From the NCBI GenBank assembly GCA_905181625.1, contig CAJIYJ010000006.1:44291-108290 (forward strand): a stretch of 64,000 bases of DNA, written 5' to 3'. The stretch comes from an uncultured Flavobacteriaceae bacterium. GTDB lineage: Bacteria; Bacteroidota; Bacteroidia; Flavobacteriales; Flavobacteriaceae. A model generated the notes under the pieces. That model saw nothing but the letters and a program-made list of their open reading frames with translations. It was not told the origin of the DNA and did no database searches. The translations under genes were made by a program, and so were the position numbers. Position 1 is the first letter of the stretch. The number at the start of each line of letters is the position of its first letter. Shown piece by piece: positions 17,417 through 25,773 of the stretch.

Positions 17417-18371
17417 ACATAAGGTTACACCCTCTTATATCAGATTCGCTTAATCTTCCGCTAATTTTATATTCAGAATCATTAAAGACTTCTCCTATGT
17501 CATCCGAAGATATAAAAGCACATGAATCAGCATTGGCTAAGTCTATAAAATTGATTGCTCCTTTTCCTTTTAATGAAACTGAAAGAGGGTTGTTAATATC
17601 TCTAACTAATACTTTCATCCAAGGTGGATTTTTAAAAACCCCATCTTGAGACGAATAGGCCTGAGAAAACAATTCCGTCATACCATATTCAGAATGGATG
17701 TTTTTAACGTTAAACCCCACAGATAATTTAGAATGCAGTTCTTCTCTTGTTATTTCTTTTCTTCTGCCTTTCATACCGCCCGTTTCTATGACAATAAAAC
17801 CATTTATGTCTGTGGGAAATTTTTCTACAAAATCAATTAAAGCATAGCTAACTCCAAACAAAATTGTTTTTTTATTTTCTTTTTTTAATTTAATTAAGGT
17901 GTTATGAAGTTTTTTATAATTTTGTAAGTAGAATTCGCTTTCTTGATATTCAGATTGCTTAATGAAATCAGTAACCATATATATTAATGAGGAATTTTTT
18001 TGTTCTAAATACGAAGGCAAAAGTCCTAAGAACACAAAATTTTTAATTGGTCCATAAAAAAACTCAAAACATTTCCTAAAACTATGTTCGTATAAGTTAA
18101 TGTCACTAACATAGTTAGTACTTCTAGCTCCTGATGTTCCGCTACTTTTAAATAAGTGAGAGATGATTTTGTTATTTGAAGTAATTTTATGAGTTTTAAA
18201 AAACTGAATTGGGAGGTAAGGAATATGACTAAGTTCTTTTATTTGATTTGGCTGTATTTTCAATAACTTACAGTATTTATTATATATAGAATTGTTATTA
18301 TACTGTTCGTTAAATAAAGTAATAGCTTTATTTTTAAAATCTAATGGAGAAGAAATTTCAAGTGAATTCAA
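17409..18371 (-). CDS. LuxE/PaaK-like acyl-protein synthetase or acyltransferase
   Basis: The 320 residues belong to the adenylate-forming superfamily near LuxE and phenylacetate-CoA ligase. The phosphate-binding loop KSSGTSGARS is near residue 90, and NIHSEYGMTELFSQAYS near residue 218 matches the aromatic-TE motif. Homologues in Flavobacteriia are annotated only as acyltransferases. The start is TTG at 18369-18371. No acyl carrier protein or lux-type reductase is adjacent, so the acyl substrate and acceptor are unknown. Confidence 0.75.
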   Translation of the reverse strand: MNSLEISSPLDFKNKAITLFNEQYNNNSIYNKYCKLLKIQPNQIKELSHIPYLPIQFFKTHKITSNNKIISHLFKSSGTSGARSTNYVSDINLYEHSFRKCFEFFYGPIKNFVFLGLLPSYLEQKNSSLIYMVTDFIKQSEYQESEFYLQNYKKLHNTLIKLKKENKKTILFGVSYALIDFVEKFPTDINGFIVIETGGMKGRRKEITREELHSKLSVGFNVKNIHSEYGMTELFSQAYSSQDGVFKNPPWMKVLVRDINNPLSVSLKGKGAINFIDLANADSCAFISSDDIGEVFNDSEYKISGRLSESDIRGCNLMFN

Positions 18372-18450
18372 TTTTTTTCAACTTTAATTATTAACTTTTT
18401 TGGTTATGTTAAATTATGGTTAATTATAACTAATAAAATCGAATAAACAT

Positions 18451-18458
18451 TAAATTTG
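18451..18458 (+). promoter_or_regulatory. -7 element (TAAATTTG) for the response-regulator operon
   Basis: This is an exact TAnnTTTG match, 12 nt before the response-regulator ATG at 18471. It probably drives the two-component pair and may extend into trmB and the ATL gene. Confidence 0.5.
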
Positions 18459-18470
18459 AAAAAAAATTAA

Positions 18471-19151
18471 ATGGAAAAAATTCCTAAAATTCTTGTTGTT
18501 GATGATGATCCAGATATTGTTGAAATTCTAAGATACAATCTCTCTCTAGCTGGTTACGATGTTAAAAGTGCGATTAATGGAAAAGAAGCAATAAAAAAAG
18601 CTAAATTATTTATTCCAGAAATAATATTGTTAGACATAATGATGCCTGAAATGGATGGTATTAAAGCATGTTCTCAATTAAAAGAAATATCATCTTTGAG
18701 TAATACAATTATCATCTTTTTAAGTGCAAGAAATGAAGATTTTACTCAAATTGCAGCATTTGATGCTGGGGGAGATGATTATGTATCCAAACCAGTAAAA
18801 CCTAAAATTCTTTTAAAAAAAATAAATTCGATTTTAAAAAGACTGAGATTAAGTAACACAGAAAATCATGTTATAGACTTAGGTGAGATAATTATAAATA
18901 GAAATACTTATTCTGTAACTCATAATGAAAAAGTTTTAACACTTCCCAGAAAAGAATTTGAATTATTTTATTTATTAGCCTCAAAACCAGGAAATGTATT
19001 TACTAGAGATGAAATAATGGGAAAAGTTTGGGGTTCTGAGATTATAGTTGGAGATAGAACAATTGACGTGCATATTAGAAAATTAAGAGAAAAAATCGGA
19101 GATTCGTATTTTAAAACAATTAAAGGAGTGGGCTATAAGTTTACTCAATAA
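18471..19151 (+). CDS. OmpR/PhoB-family response regulator
   Basis: It has an N-terminal receiver domain with acidic pocket VVDDDPD, phospho-acceptor Asp in LLDIMMPEMDG near residue 54 and Lys in YVSKPVKP near residue 105. The C-terminal winged-helix DNA-binding domain (residues 130-226) ends IDVHIRKLREKIG...TIKGVGYKF, the PhoB/OmpR pattern. The sensor kinase starts 4 nt downstream, forming a two-component pair. Phosphate sensing is plausible by analogy to PhoBR, but no pst or pho genes lie nearby. Confidence 0.92.
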   Translation: MEKIPKILVVDDDPDIVEILRYNLSLAGYDVKSAINGKEAIKKAKLFIPEIILLDIMMPEMDGIKACSQLKEISSLSNTIIIFLSARNEDFTQIAAFDAGGDDYVSKPVKPKILLKKINSILKRLRLSNTENHVIDLGEIIINRNTYSVTHNEKVLTLPRKEFELFYLLASKPGNVFTRDEIMGKVWGSEIIVGDRTIDVHIRKLREKIGDSYFKTIKGVGYKFTQ

Positions 19152-19155
19152 TCTT

Positions 19156-20208
19156 ATGTCATCGTTCAGTAAATCTAAACTACAGTCTTTTTTATTATCT
19201 GTTATATTATCTATTTTCATTATAATAGCATTTTATTTATTTAGTATATATAATTCTAATATATCAATTTCCTCAACTAAAAACATAGTGAATTTATTGA
19301 CTTTTATAGTTCCATTATTTATTCTTTGTTTTTTTATAATTTATTTTTATTTAGAATTTTTTGTTTTAAAAAAAATAAGAAACCTGTACAAAGATTTAAT
19401 TCCTAATAAAGAAGATAAAGAAAATATTTTGGTTACAACTAACATGGATGAGCTAGTCTATCAATTAAAGAAGTTTTCAAAAGAAAGTGAAACTGAAATT
19501 AAAACAATGCAACAAAAAGAGAATTTCAGAAGAGATTTCATGGGGAATTTAGCACATGAATTAAAAACCCCCTTGTTTACATCACAAAGTTATTTATTAA
19601 CCTTAATTGACGGCGCTTTAAAAGATGAAAATATTAACTTAAAGTATCTTAAAATTGCAGAAAAATCTATAGAAAGATTAATTTTTATTGTCAAAGATTT
19701 AGATTTAATTACGAAGCTTGAATCAGATGATTTAAAATTAGAAAAATCAACCTTTAACATTATTTCTTTGGTAAACAATGTTTTTGAAATGTTAGAAATT
19801 CAGTCAGGTATTAAAAAAATATCTTTTTCTTTAGATTCTAAATTTAAATCTATAAAAGTAATTGCAGACCAAGAGAAAATACATCAAGTTTTGACAAATT
19901 TAATTGAGAATTCTGTAAAATACGGAAAAGAATCTGGGACTACAGAAGTGACAATACAAAATATTACTGAAAATAAAATCATTGTTAGAATTACTGATAA
20001 TGGAAATGGTATACAGAAAGTTCATTTTAAAAGACTTTTTGAAAGATTTTATAGAGTCGATAATTCAGGAAATAGAAAAACTGGTGGATCTGGGCTGGGT
20101 TTAGCAATTGTTAAGCATATAATTGACGCACATAATGAAAAAATTTATGTAGAAAGTGATTATGGTGTGGGCTCTGAATTTTCTTTCACTTTAGAAAAGT
20201 CCAAGTAA
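19156..20208 (+). CDS. Sensor histidine kinase, PhoR-like
   Basis: This inner-membrane kinase has two hydrophobic segments in the first 75 residues and only a short periplasmic loop (about residues 33-45), so it may sense the membrane or a partner. The HisKA motif FMGNLAHELKTP near residue 133 carries the phosphorylated His. The ATPase domain has N-box LIENSVKYG, G1 DNGNGI, F-box FERFYRVD and G2 GGSGLGLAIVK. The 350 residues are typical for a kinase without PAS. It is the partner of the preceding response regulator. Confidence 0.92.
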   Translation: MSSFSKSKLQSFLLSVILSIFIIIAFYLFSIYNSNISISSTKNIVNLLTFIVPLFILCFFIIYFYLEFFVLKKIRNLYKDLIPNKEDKENILVTTNMDELVYQLKKFSKESETEIKTMQQKENFRRDFMGNLAHELKTPLFTSQSYLLTLIDGALKDENINLKYLKIAEKSIERLIFIVKDLDLITKLESDDLKLEKSTFNIISLVNNVFEMLEIQSGIKKISFSLDSKFKSIKVIADQEKIHQVLTNLIENSVKYGKESGTTEVTIQNITENKIIVRITDNGNGIQKVHFKRLFERFYRVDNSGNRKTGGSGLGLAIVKHIIDAHNEKIYVESDYGVGSEFSFTLEKSK

Positions 20209-20245
20209 TTATTTTAAGTTTGTTCTTAATTTAAAATATTATTTT

Positions 20246-20926
20246 TTGGGCAGTAAAAATAAACTTAAGAGATTTATTGAAAACGAAAGTTTCTCCAATG
20301 TAATTCAACCTTCTAGAGAAGAATTGATGTTGAATCAATTTAAATTTAAAGGAAATTGGAATAAATTATTTTTTAAAAACACAAACCCTATTGTAGTTGA
20401 GCTAGGTTGTGGGAAAGGGGAGTACACTATTAATTTAGCTAAACGAAATCCATCTGTAAATTATATTGGAGTAGATATAAAAGGAGCTAGGTTTTGGAGG
20501 GGAGCAAAAACAGCTAATGAAGAAAATTTAGATAATGTAGTTTTTTTAAGAACTCAAATAGAATTAATTAATTGTGTTTTTAATATAGGAGAAGTAAGTG
20601 AGGTTTGGTTGACATTTCCAGATCCACAAATTAAATATCAAAGAAGAAAGCATAGGTTGACCAATCCTACCTTTTTAGATTTGTATAAAAAAATCATGAA
20701 TTCTAAAGGAATAGTACACTTAAAAACTGACAGCGAATTTCTTCATGGTTATACTTTAGGGCTTCTTGAAGGCATGTCCATTATTCCTTTAAACTCTAAT
20801 CATGATATTTATAAGAATCTTAATGCTCCTGAAGAAGTTATAAATATCAAAACACATTATGAAAATATTTTTTCAGAACAAAACAAAAACATTTCTTACC
20901 TAAGTTTTAAGTTTAATAATGAATGA
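20246..20926 (+). CDS. trmB: tRNA (guanine-N7-)-methyltransferase
   Basis: It methylates G46 of tRNA using S-adenosylmethionine. VELGCGKGEYTINLA near residue 52 is the SAM-binding motif and VWLTFPDPQIKYQRRKHRLT near residue 120 is the TrmB signature. The TTG start at 20246 gives MGSKNKLKRF, a beginning I recognise from Flavobacteriia TrmB. Length 226 is normal. Its end overlaps the next gene by 8 bp. Confidence 0.94.
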   Translation: MGSKNKLKRFIENESFSNVIQPSREELMLNQFKFKGNWNKLFFKNTNPIVVELGCGKGEYTINLAKRNPSVNYIGVDIKGARFWRGAKTANEENLDNVVFLRTQIELINCVFNIGEVSEVWLTFPDPQIKYQRRKHRLTNPTFLDLYKKIMNSKGIVHLKTDSEFLHGYTLGLLEGMSIIPLNSNHDIYKNLNAPEEVINIKTHYENIFSEQNKNISYLSFKFNNE

Positions 20927-21260
20927 TAATTTAAAAAAATCAGATTTTTTTGATAAAGTTTATAATGTAACATTAAAAATACCATACGGAAGAGTTACAA
21001 CCTATGGAGCAATTGCAAATTATTTAGGTTCTAAAAAAAGCGCGAGAGTAGTTGGGTGGGCTATGAATGCTTCTCATGTAAGAGAAGGAATTCCAGCTCA
21101 CAGAGTTGTTAATAGAGTTGGACTTTTAACAGGCAAAAAACATTTCTTTGGGATTAATTTAATGAAGCAGCTCTTAGAAAGTGAAGGAATTAAGGTAGAA
21201 AGCAACCAAGTATTAAATTTTAAAATTGTTTTTTGGGATCCTTGCAAAGAATTACAATAA
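20919..21260 (+). CDS. Alkyltransferase-like protein (ATL), MGMT DNA-binding domain with Ala at the reactive site
   Basis: The 113 residues form the DNA-binding domain of O6-alkylguanine-DNA alkyltransferase: IPYGRVTTYGAIANYLG near residue 22, the recognition helix KSARVVGWAMNAS near 42, and GIPAHRVVNRVG near 59. In active MGMT this last motif is PCHRV with the alkyl-accepting Cys; here it is Ala, so it cannot accept an alkyl group. ATL proteins bind O6-alkylguanine and hand the lesion to nucleotide excision repair. The gene overlaps trmB by 8 bp. Confidence 0.88.
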   Translation: MNDNLKKSDFFDKVYNVTLKIPYGRVTTYGAIANYLGSKKSARVVGWAMNASHVREGIPAHRVVNRVGLLTGKKHFFGINLMKQLLESEGIKVESNQVLNFKIVFWDPCKELQ

Positions 21261-21276
21261 ATTATATCTATAAGCT

Positions 21277-21284
21277 TATATTTG
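21277..21284 (+). promoter_or_regulatory. -7 element (TATATTTG) for the mrp operon
   Basis: This is an exact TAnnTTTG match, 31 nt upstream of the mrp TTG start. It probably serves the following Fe-S and mevalonate gene run. Confidence 0.5.
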
Positions 21285-21315
21285 CAATTTAGAATGATTT
21301 TAAATATTAATAATT

Positions 21316-22446
21316 TTGAAACCTAATAAAGAACAAATCTTAGATGTCTTAAAAACTATATATTCTGATAATCAGAAAACAGATATTGTTTCCGATAATT
21401 CAGTTTTAAATGTATTAGTTTTTGATAAAGAAATTTCAATTGATTTAAGCACTAACAACCCCTCTTTACAAGGAAAAAACAATATTAAATCAAAAATCTC
21501 AAACTCAATTAAAAGTAAATTTGGCAAGGATATAGTTTTAAAAATTAATTTTAAATTAATAAAAGACACTCCAAAAACAATCTTAAATCCAAATAGAAAG
21601 TTAGATAATATTAAAAATATAATTGCTATTTCATCTGGAAAAGGAGGAGTGGGTAAATCAACAGTTACTGCTAATTTAGCAGTAGCGTTATCAAAAATGG
21701 GATTTAATGTAGGTATTTTAGATGCAGATATTTATGGGCCATCGATTCCATTGATGTTTGATGTATTTGACAGTAAACCTTTGGCTGTAAACGTTGACGG
21801 AAAGTCTAAGATGAAGCCAGTTGAAAGTTTTGGAATAAAGATTTTATCAATTGGTTTTTTTACCAAATTAGATCAGGCTGTTATTTGGAGAGGACCAATG
21901 GCTTCTAAAGCATTAAATCAAATGATTTTTGATGCCGCTTGGGGAGAATTAGATTTTTTGTTAATTGACTTGCCTCCAGGCACAGGAGATATTCATCTCA
22001 GTATTATGCAGTCATTACCCATTTCTGGAGCCGTAGTGGTTAGCACTCCACAGAATGTTGCGTTAGTGGATGCAAGAAAAGGAGTTTCAATGTTTAATCA
22101 AGAAAACATCAATGTTCCTGTTTTGGGCATTGTCGAAAATATGTCATATTTCACACCCGAAGAATTGCCAAACAATAAATATTATTTGTTTGGTAAAGAG
22201 GGAGCTAAAAACTTATCAAATGATTTAGAAATTCCTTTTTTAGGTGAAATTCCTCTTATTCAGAGCATTAGAGAGTCTGGTGATTATGGCAGGCCAGCTG
22301 CTTTGCAAGATGATACTATAATTCAAGGTGTATTTAATGATATTTCAAAAAATATGCTTTCAGAACTTTTAAAACGAAACAATAAACTTCCAGAAACAGA
22401 GATTATTAAAATCACAACAATGTCAGGCTGTTCAGCGATTAAATAA
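21316..22446 (+). CDS. mrp: Mrp/ApbC-family iron-sulfur cluster carrier ATPase
   Basis: It is thought to carry and deliver Fe-S clusters in the cytoplasm. An N-terminal MIP18/DUF59-like domain (residues 1-85) precedes the deviant Walker A ISSGKGGVGKSTV near residue 105, DADIYGPSIP, and the Walker B region FLLIDLPPGTGD near 210. The usual CxxC cluster ligand after ENMSYF is absent (the segment reads TPEELPNNKYY), leaving a lone Cys near the C-terminus in MSGCSAIK. The start is TTG. The NifU-like gene follows after 5 nt. Confidence 0.92.
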   Translation: MKPNKEQILDVLKTIYSDNQKTDIVSDNSVLNVLVFDKEISIDLSTNNPSLQGKNNIKSKISNSIKSKFGKDIVLKINFKLIKDTPKTILNPNRKLDNIKNIIAISSGKGGVGKSTVTANLAVALSKMGFNVGILDADIYGPSIPLMFDVFDSKPLAVNVDGKSKMKPVESFGIKILSIGFFTKLDQAVIWRGPMASKALNQMIFDAAWGELDFLLIDLPPGTGDIHLSIMQSLPISGAVVVSTPQNVALVDARKGVSMFNQENINVPVLGIVENMSYFTPEELPNNKYYLFGKEGAKNLSNDLEIPFLGEIPLIQSIRESGDYGRPAALQDDTIIQGVFNDISKNMLSELLKRNNKLPETEIIKITTMSGCSAIK

Positions 22447-22451
22447 ATATT

Positions 22452-22688
22452 ATGGATAAAGAAACATTAACTTCTAAGGTAGAAGAAGCATTAAGCGAAA
22501 TAAGACCTTTTTTAGAATCCGATGGAGGTGATATTAAATTGTTGTCTATTAATGATAATATTGTCACAGTTAAATTAATGGGTAATTGCGTTAGTTGTTC
22601 TGTAAATCAAATGACTTTAAAAAATGGAGTAGAGATGACTATTAAAAAGTATGCTCCTCAAATTCAAGAAGTAATAAATATTAGTTAA
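22452..22688 (+). CDS. NifU C-terminal-domain (Nfu-type) Fe-S scaffold
   Basis: This small 78-residue scaffold or carrier protein binds a 4Fe-4S cluster between two subunits through MGNCVSCSVNQMTLKNGVE, whose CxxC is near residues 44-47. The N-terminal ALSEIRPFLESDGGDIKL is the standard Nfu opening. It lacks an A-type N-terminal domain, so it is the short form. It lies between mrp and the flavoprotein, both likely linked to Fe-S or ferredoxin biology. Confidence 0.94.
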   Translation: MDKETLTSKVEEALSEIRPFLESDGGDIKLLSINDNIVTVKLMGNCVSCSVNQMTLKNGVEMTIKKYAPQIQEVINIS

Positions 22689-22692
22689 AAGG

Positions 22693-23751
22693 ATGCATAA
22701 AATTAAAACTGATATTTTAATTGTTGGCGCAGGTCCTGTTGGACTATTTACTGTTTTTGAAGCTGGACTTTTAGGTTTAAAATGTCATATCATTGATGCT
22801 TTAGAAAAGCCAGGAGGTCAGTGTTCTGAAATATATCCAAAAAAACCAATTTACGATATTCCGGGAATGCCAGAAATTATGGCTGGCTCATTAATAGATA
22901 ATTTACTAGAACAAATAAAACCATTTACGCCTGGATATACTTTGGGAGAAACAGCTGAGAGATTAATAAAAAATGAAGATGGATCGTTCGATGTTATTAC
23001 CAATAAAGGATCAATCCATAATGCTAAAGTTGTAGCAATAGCTGGAGGTTTAGGTAGTTTTGAACCAAGAAAACCTCCAATTAATAACATTGCTTTTTAT
23101 GAAGGAAAAGGAGTGAATTACATGATTAAAGACCCTAATCAATTTAAGGATAAAAATGTTATAATATCAGGTGGTGGAGATTCAGCTTTAGATTGGACTA
23201 TTGAGCTTTCTAAAGTAGCTAAAAAAGTTACTTTAATTCATAGGAGAACAGAATTCAGAGGAGCTTATGATTCTGTTGAAAAAGTCCAAACTTTAAAAGA
23301 CAAATCTTTAATTGATGTGATTACACCAAGTGAAGTCTTAGAATTAAATGGAGTTGATAAGCTTGAAAGTGTAATAGTGAAATACAATGGGTTGAACAAG
23401 ACAATCGAAACAGATTGTTTTATTCCATTATTTGGATTAATTCCTAAATTAGGAAGAGTTTCTAATTGGGGGCTAGAAATTGAAAAAAATTCAATAGTAG
23501 TAAATAACTCACTTGATTACCAAACTAATATTCCAGGTATTTTTGCAATTGGAGATATTAATACTTATCCAGGAAAATTAAAATTAATATTATGTGGTTT
23601 TCACGAAGCTACTTTAATGTGTCAAGCTGCATTTAAATTAATATTTCCAGATAAAAAAAATATATTAAAGTATACTACAGTCTCTGGAGTTAAAGGTTTT
23701 GATGGATCAAAAATAAAAACAGATAATTCTATAATTAAATCAATTGATTAG
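22693..23751 (+). CDS. Ferredoxin-NADP reductase-like flavoprotein (thioredoxin-reductase type)
   Basis: This FAD/NAD(P)H oxidoreductase of 352 residues is related to the YumC branch. The FAD-binding motif ILIVGAGPVGLFT starts near residue 8. GGQCSEIYPKKPIYDIPG near residue 43 lacks the redox CxxC of true thioredoxin reductase. The NADPH-binding VIISGGGDSALDW is near residue 155 and the second FAD motif IFAIGDINTYPGK near residue 279. It probably passes NADPH electrons to a ferredoxin, which would suit the adjacent Fe-S carriers. Confidence 0.87.
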   Translation: MHKIKTDILIVGAGPVGLFTVFEAGLLGLKCHIIDALEKPGGQCSEIYPKKPIYDIPGMPEIMAGSLIDNLLEQIKPFTPGYTLGETAERLIKNEDGSFDVITNKGSIHNAKVVAIAGGLGSFEPRKPPINNIAFYEGKGVNYMIKDPNQFKDKNVIISGGGDSALDWTIELSKVAKKVTLIHRRTEFRGAYDSVEKVQTLKDKSLIDVITPSEVLELNGVDKLESVIVKYNGLNKTIETDCFIPLFGLIPKLGRVSNWGLEIEKNSIVVNNSLDYQTNIPGIFAIGDINTYPGKLKLILCGFHEATLMCQAAFKLIFPDKKNILKYTTVSGVKGFDGSKIKTDNSIIKSID

Positions 23752-23754
23752 TTT

Positions 23755-24834
23755 ATGAATGAAACGTTTGTTTACAATTCATTAGGAAATAAAAATATAA
23801 AAGGAATTTCGCAATGGCAATCACCAAGTAATATAGCCTTAATAAAATATTGGGGTAAAAAACCAGATCAAATTCCAATGAACCCTTCTTTGAGTTTAAC
23901 TTTAACTAATTGCTATTCAAAAACTAGAATTTCCTATCAAAGTGAAGTGTTATCCAATGATGACTTTAAATTCAGTTTATTATTTGAGGGGAAAAGAGAA
24001 ATTAGTTTTGAGAATAAGTTATTGACTTTTTTTGATAGAATTAAACATTACTGCCCATATCTTTTAAATTTAAAACTAATAATTGAATCAAGTAATTCTT
24101 TTCCACATAGTAGCGGAATTGCTTCATCAGCTTCTTTTTACAGTGCACTTTCATTGTCTATAATGGATATTGAAAAACATTTAAATTCAAAAATAGAAAA
24201 GGATTTTTTTTTTAAAAAAGCTTCTTTTTTAGCAAGATTAGGGTCTGGAAGTGCGTGCCGAAGCTTGATGGGGCCAGTATCTTTGTGGGGAGAAAGTGAG
24301 TTGTTTAAAGATAGTTCGGATTTGTACGCAATAAAGTATCAGAATGAAATTAATGCTGTTTTTAATGATGTGAATGATACCGTATTGCTTGTAGATAAAG
24401 GAAAAAAAGATGTATCGAGTTCTTTAGGTCATGGCTTAATGAATGGTCATTCGTTTTCTAATGATAGAATAAAACAGGCTCACAATAATTTGAAAGAAAT
24501 CAAAAGCGCTTTAAAGACTGGAGATTATGATTTGTTTATTAAAATAGTTGAAATTGAAGCTTTATCTTTACATGCAATGATGATGACTTCTGATCCATGT
24601 TTTATTTTAATGAAACCAAACACATTGCAAATCATCAAAGAAGTATGGGAATACAGAAAAGAAACTAATTCAAAAATATGTTTCACTCTTGATGCAGGAG
24701 CTAATATTCATTTATTGTATCCTCAAAACGAATATGAGAAAATTCAAAATTTTATTTCTTTGAAATTGAGTATTTTCTGTGAGAATGGTGAATATATAAA
24801 TGATAAGATTGGTGTTGGTCCAAATAAGTTATAA
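23755..24834 (+). CDS. mvaD: Diphosphomevalonate decarboxylase
   Basis: It converts mevalonate diphosphate to isopentenyl diphosphate. The signature QWQSPSNIALIKYWGKK near residue 20 is diagnostic, followed by MNPSLSLTLT, the GHMP loop SSGIASSASFYSALSLS near residue 118 and SGSACRSLMGP. A late LDAGANIHLLYP completes the family pattern, and 359 residues is normal. It runs directly into mvk; phosphomevalonate kinase is not in this window. Confidence 0.94.
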   Translation: MNETFVYNSLGNKNIKGISQWQSPSNIALIKYWGKKPDQIPMNPSLSLTLTNCYSKTRISYQSEVLSNDDFKFSLLFEGKREISFENKLLTFFDRIKHYCPYLLNLKLIIESSNSFPHSSGIASSASFYSALSLSIMDIEKHLNSKIEKDFFFKKASFLARLGSGSACRSLMGPVSLWGESELFKDSSDLYAIKYQNEINAVFNDVNDTVLLVDKGKKDVSSSLGHGLMNGHSFSNDRIKQAHNNLKEIKSALKTGDYDLFIKIVEIEALSLHAMMMTSDPCFILMKPNTLQIIKEVWEYRKETNSKICFTLDAGANIHLLYPQNEYEKIQNFISLKLSIFCENGEYINDKIGVGPNKL

Positions 24835-24843
24835 TTTTACAAA

Positions 24844-25773
24844 ATGAAAGCTCCTCTTTTTTATTCAAAAATCCTGTTATTTGGGGAATATGGTATTATT
24901 AGTGATTCCAAAGGTTTATCAATTCCTTATAATTTTTTTAAAGGAGGGTTTAGGTTAGGGAATTTAAGCAATGATGAAGTAAAAAAATCAAATAAAAACT
25001 TAAGGTTATTCAAGGATTTTATTTCTAAAATCAATAAAAATATAGTTGTTTTTGATCTCAAAAAGATGAATGATGATTTAACTAAGGGAATGTACTTTGA
25101 CAGTACTATTCCTCAAGGATATGGCGTTGGAAGTAGTGGCGCATTAGTAGCAGCTATATATGATAGATATGCTCAAAATAAGATAACAATTCTTGAGAAT
25201 TTAACGAAGGATAAAACATTAGTTTTAAAAAATATTTTTTCTGAAATGGAATCATTTTTTCATGGAAAATCTTCAGGATTAGATCCTTTAAATAGTTATT
25301 TAAGTCTACCAATTCTCATTCATTCTAAGAATAAGGTAGAAACAATCGGAATTCCATCACAATCATTTAACGGAAAAGGTGCGGTTTTTTTATTAGATAG
25401 TGGTGAGTCAAGTGAAACAGCTCCAATGATCGAGATATTTTTTGAATCAATGAAAAATAAAGAATATAGTAAAATCTTTAAAGAAGATTTTATCCTTGCG
25501 ACTGATAATTGTGTTGAAGATTTTTTAAAGGCTGATTTTAAATCGCTTTTTTCAAATATTAAAAAATTATCAAAGGTAGTTTTAGAAAATTTCAAGCCTA
25601 TGATTCCTAAAGATTTTCATAACATTTGGGCTAAAGGATTAGAGTCAAATGATTATTTCTTGAAGCTTTGTGGTTCTGGTGGTGGGGGTTATATATTAGG
25701 TTTCTCCCAAGATTTTGAAAAAGCTAAAATTGCGTTAAGTGATTATAAGTTAGAAGTAGTATATAATTTCTAA
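24844..25773 (+). CDS. mvk: Mevalonate kinase (GHMP family)
   Basis: This is a probable ATP-dependent mevalonate kinase. It begins APLFYSKILLFGEYGIISDS, close to the KxxLFGEY substrate signature of the family. The ATP loop PQGYGVGSSGALVAAIYD is near residue 90, and LCGSGGGGYILGF near residue 277 is GHMP motif 3. Its place between mvaD and a UbiA gene is typical of Flavobacteriia. A phosphomevalonate kinase role cannot be excluded by motif alone. Confidence 0.85.
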   Translation: MKAPLFYSKILLFGEYGIISDSKGLSIPYNFFKGGFRLGNLSNDEVKKSNKNLRLFKDFISKINKNIVVFDLKKMNDDLTKGMYFDSTIPQGYGVGSSGALVAAIYDRYAQNKITILENLTKDKTLVLKNIFSEMESFFHGKSSGLDPLNSYLSLPILIHSKNKVETIGIPSQSFNGKGAVFLLDSGESSETAPMIEIFFESMKNKEYSKIFKEDFILATDNCVEDFLKADFKSLFSNIKKLSKVVLENFKPMIPKDFHNIWAKGLESNDYFLKLCGSGGGGYILGFSQDFEKAKIALSDYKLEVVYNF

